Below are positions 23,674-23,851 of a stretch of DNA of 23,851 bases, piece by piece. Source of the DNA: SAR86 cluster bacterium (GTDB taxonomy: Bacteria; Pseudomonadota; Gammaproteobacteria; Magnimaribacterales; D2472); assembly GCA_016779285.1 (NCBI GenBank), contig JADHNV010000003.1:1-23851 (forward strand), in the 5' to 3' direction. The translations under genes and the position numbers were made by a program. The notes below the pieces were generated by a model that was not told the DNA's origin, ran no database searches, and worked only from the letters and a program-made list of their open reading frames with translations. Numbering within the stretch: the stretch's first letter is position 1; every line of letters begins with the position of its first letter.

Positions 23674-23851
23674 TCACATTCTTTTTATCATTTCCTTGGC
23701 AAAGCCAGAGCAAGAAACTAGATTAGCATCATCCATTAACCATTCAAAATCATAGGTGACCATCTTATCGGTAATTGCTGCTTCCATTGAAGAAATAATT
23801 AAATCTGCTGCTTCAATCCAACCTAAGTGCCTTAGCATCATTTCTGCTGAT
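23674..23851 (-). CDS. icd: Isocitrate dehydrogenase (NADP), C-terminal 58 residues (start beyond the window)
   Basis: Reading into the window on the minus strand gives SAEMMLRHLGWIEAADLIIS, then MVTYDFEWLMDDANLVSCSG and a TGA at 23674-23676. This matches the C-terminus of the homodimeric E. coli-type enzyme, which oxidises isocitrate to 2-oxoglutarate in the TCA cycle. The stop is eight bases from the clpS start, so icd, clpS and clpA look like one operon. In E. coli clpS is preceded by cspD instead. Confidence 0.9.
   Translation of the reverse strand, partial: SAEMMLRHLGWIEAADLIISSMEAAITDKMVTYDFEWLMDDANLVSCSGFAKEMIKRM

Noticed and set aside
1..23851. Mobile elements, CRISPR, tRNA or phage genes
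   Set aside because: No repeat-spacer pattern, transposase, integrase or cloverleaf-like sequence was seen in the gaps, which are all short.

Overview
The window reads as a chromosomal segment of a streamlined, AT-rich gammaproteobacterium. The gene orders rne/rluC, rpmF-fabD-fabG-acpP-fabF-mltG-tmk-holB, a compact his operon and icd-clpS-clpA/infA are gammaproteobacterial. The strong A+T bias, gene overlaps of 1 to 20 bases, intergenic gaps mostly under 130 bases, lost neighbour genes and a fused enzyme resemble marine oligotrophs such as the SAR86 clade. That placement is inferred from style and synteny, not from a database match. I saw no tRNA, rRNA, CRISPR array, transposase or phage gene.

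Layout. 1-1937 (-): the first 645 codons of RNase E, with a structured leader up to about 2050. 2205-9124 (+): rluC, rpmF and a fatty-acid/cell-wall/replication cluster (fabD, fabG, acpP, fabF, mltG, tmk, holB). plsX, fabH, pabC, maf and yceD, which normally sit in this cluster, are absent from it. 9121-9885 (-): an SDR oxidoreductase, divergent across 15 bases from a glutaredoxin and an AGCS sodium:amino-acid symporter (+). 11810-17452 (-): a seven-gene histidine operon headed by a TrpR-like regulator, in the order regulator-hisG-hisDB-hisH-hisA-hisF-hisIE. hisD and hisB form a single ORF, and hisC and the histidinol-phosphatase are missing. 17560-18907 (+): a peroxiredoxin and an overlapping beta-hydroxyacid dehydrogenase, ending in a clear hairpin terminator. 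18984-20753: an accessory patch with a secreted internally duplicated protein (-), a small Gly/Ala-rich membrane protein (+) with its own strong terminator, and a DUF1330 protein (-). 20857-23851: infA (+) convergent on clpA, clpS and the 3' end of icd (-).

How the genes work together. The fab cluster supplies acyl-ACP for membranes and sits with L32, thymidylate kinase, the clamp-loader delta' subunit and the glycan-terminating MltG, linking envelope growth, translation and replication. The his operon carries ATP-phosphoribosyltransferase through imidazole-glycerol-phosphate dehydratase and histidinol dehydrogenase. The aminotransferase and phosphatase steps must be encoded elsewhere or lost. 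ClpS hands N-degron substrates to ClpA, which feeds ClpP.

The most unusual items are the HisD-HisB fusion at the position of the missing hisC, an RNase E without its zinc-link cysteines and with a leader segment complementary to its ribosome-binding site, an operator-like palindrome at a near-leaderless his promoter, a peroxiredoxin with Ala at the active-site Thr position, and the accessory patch of unrecognised genes.
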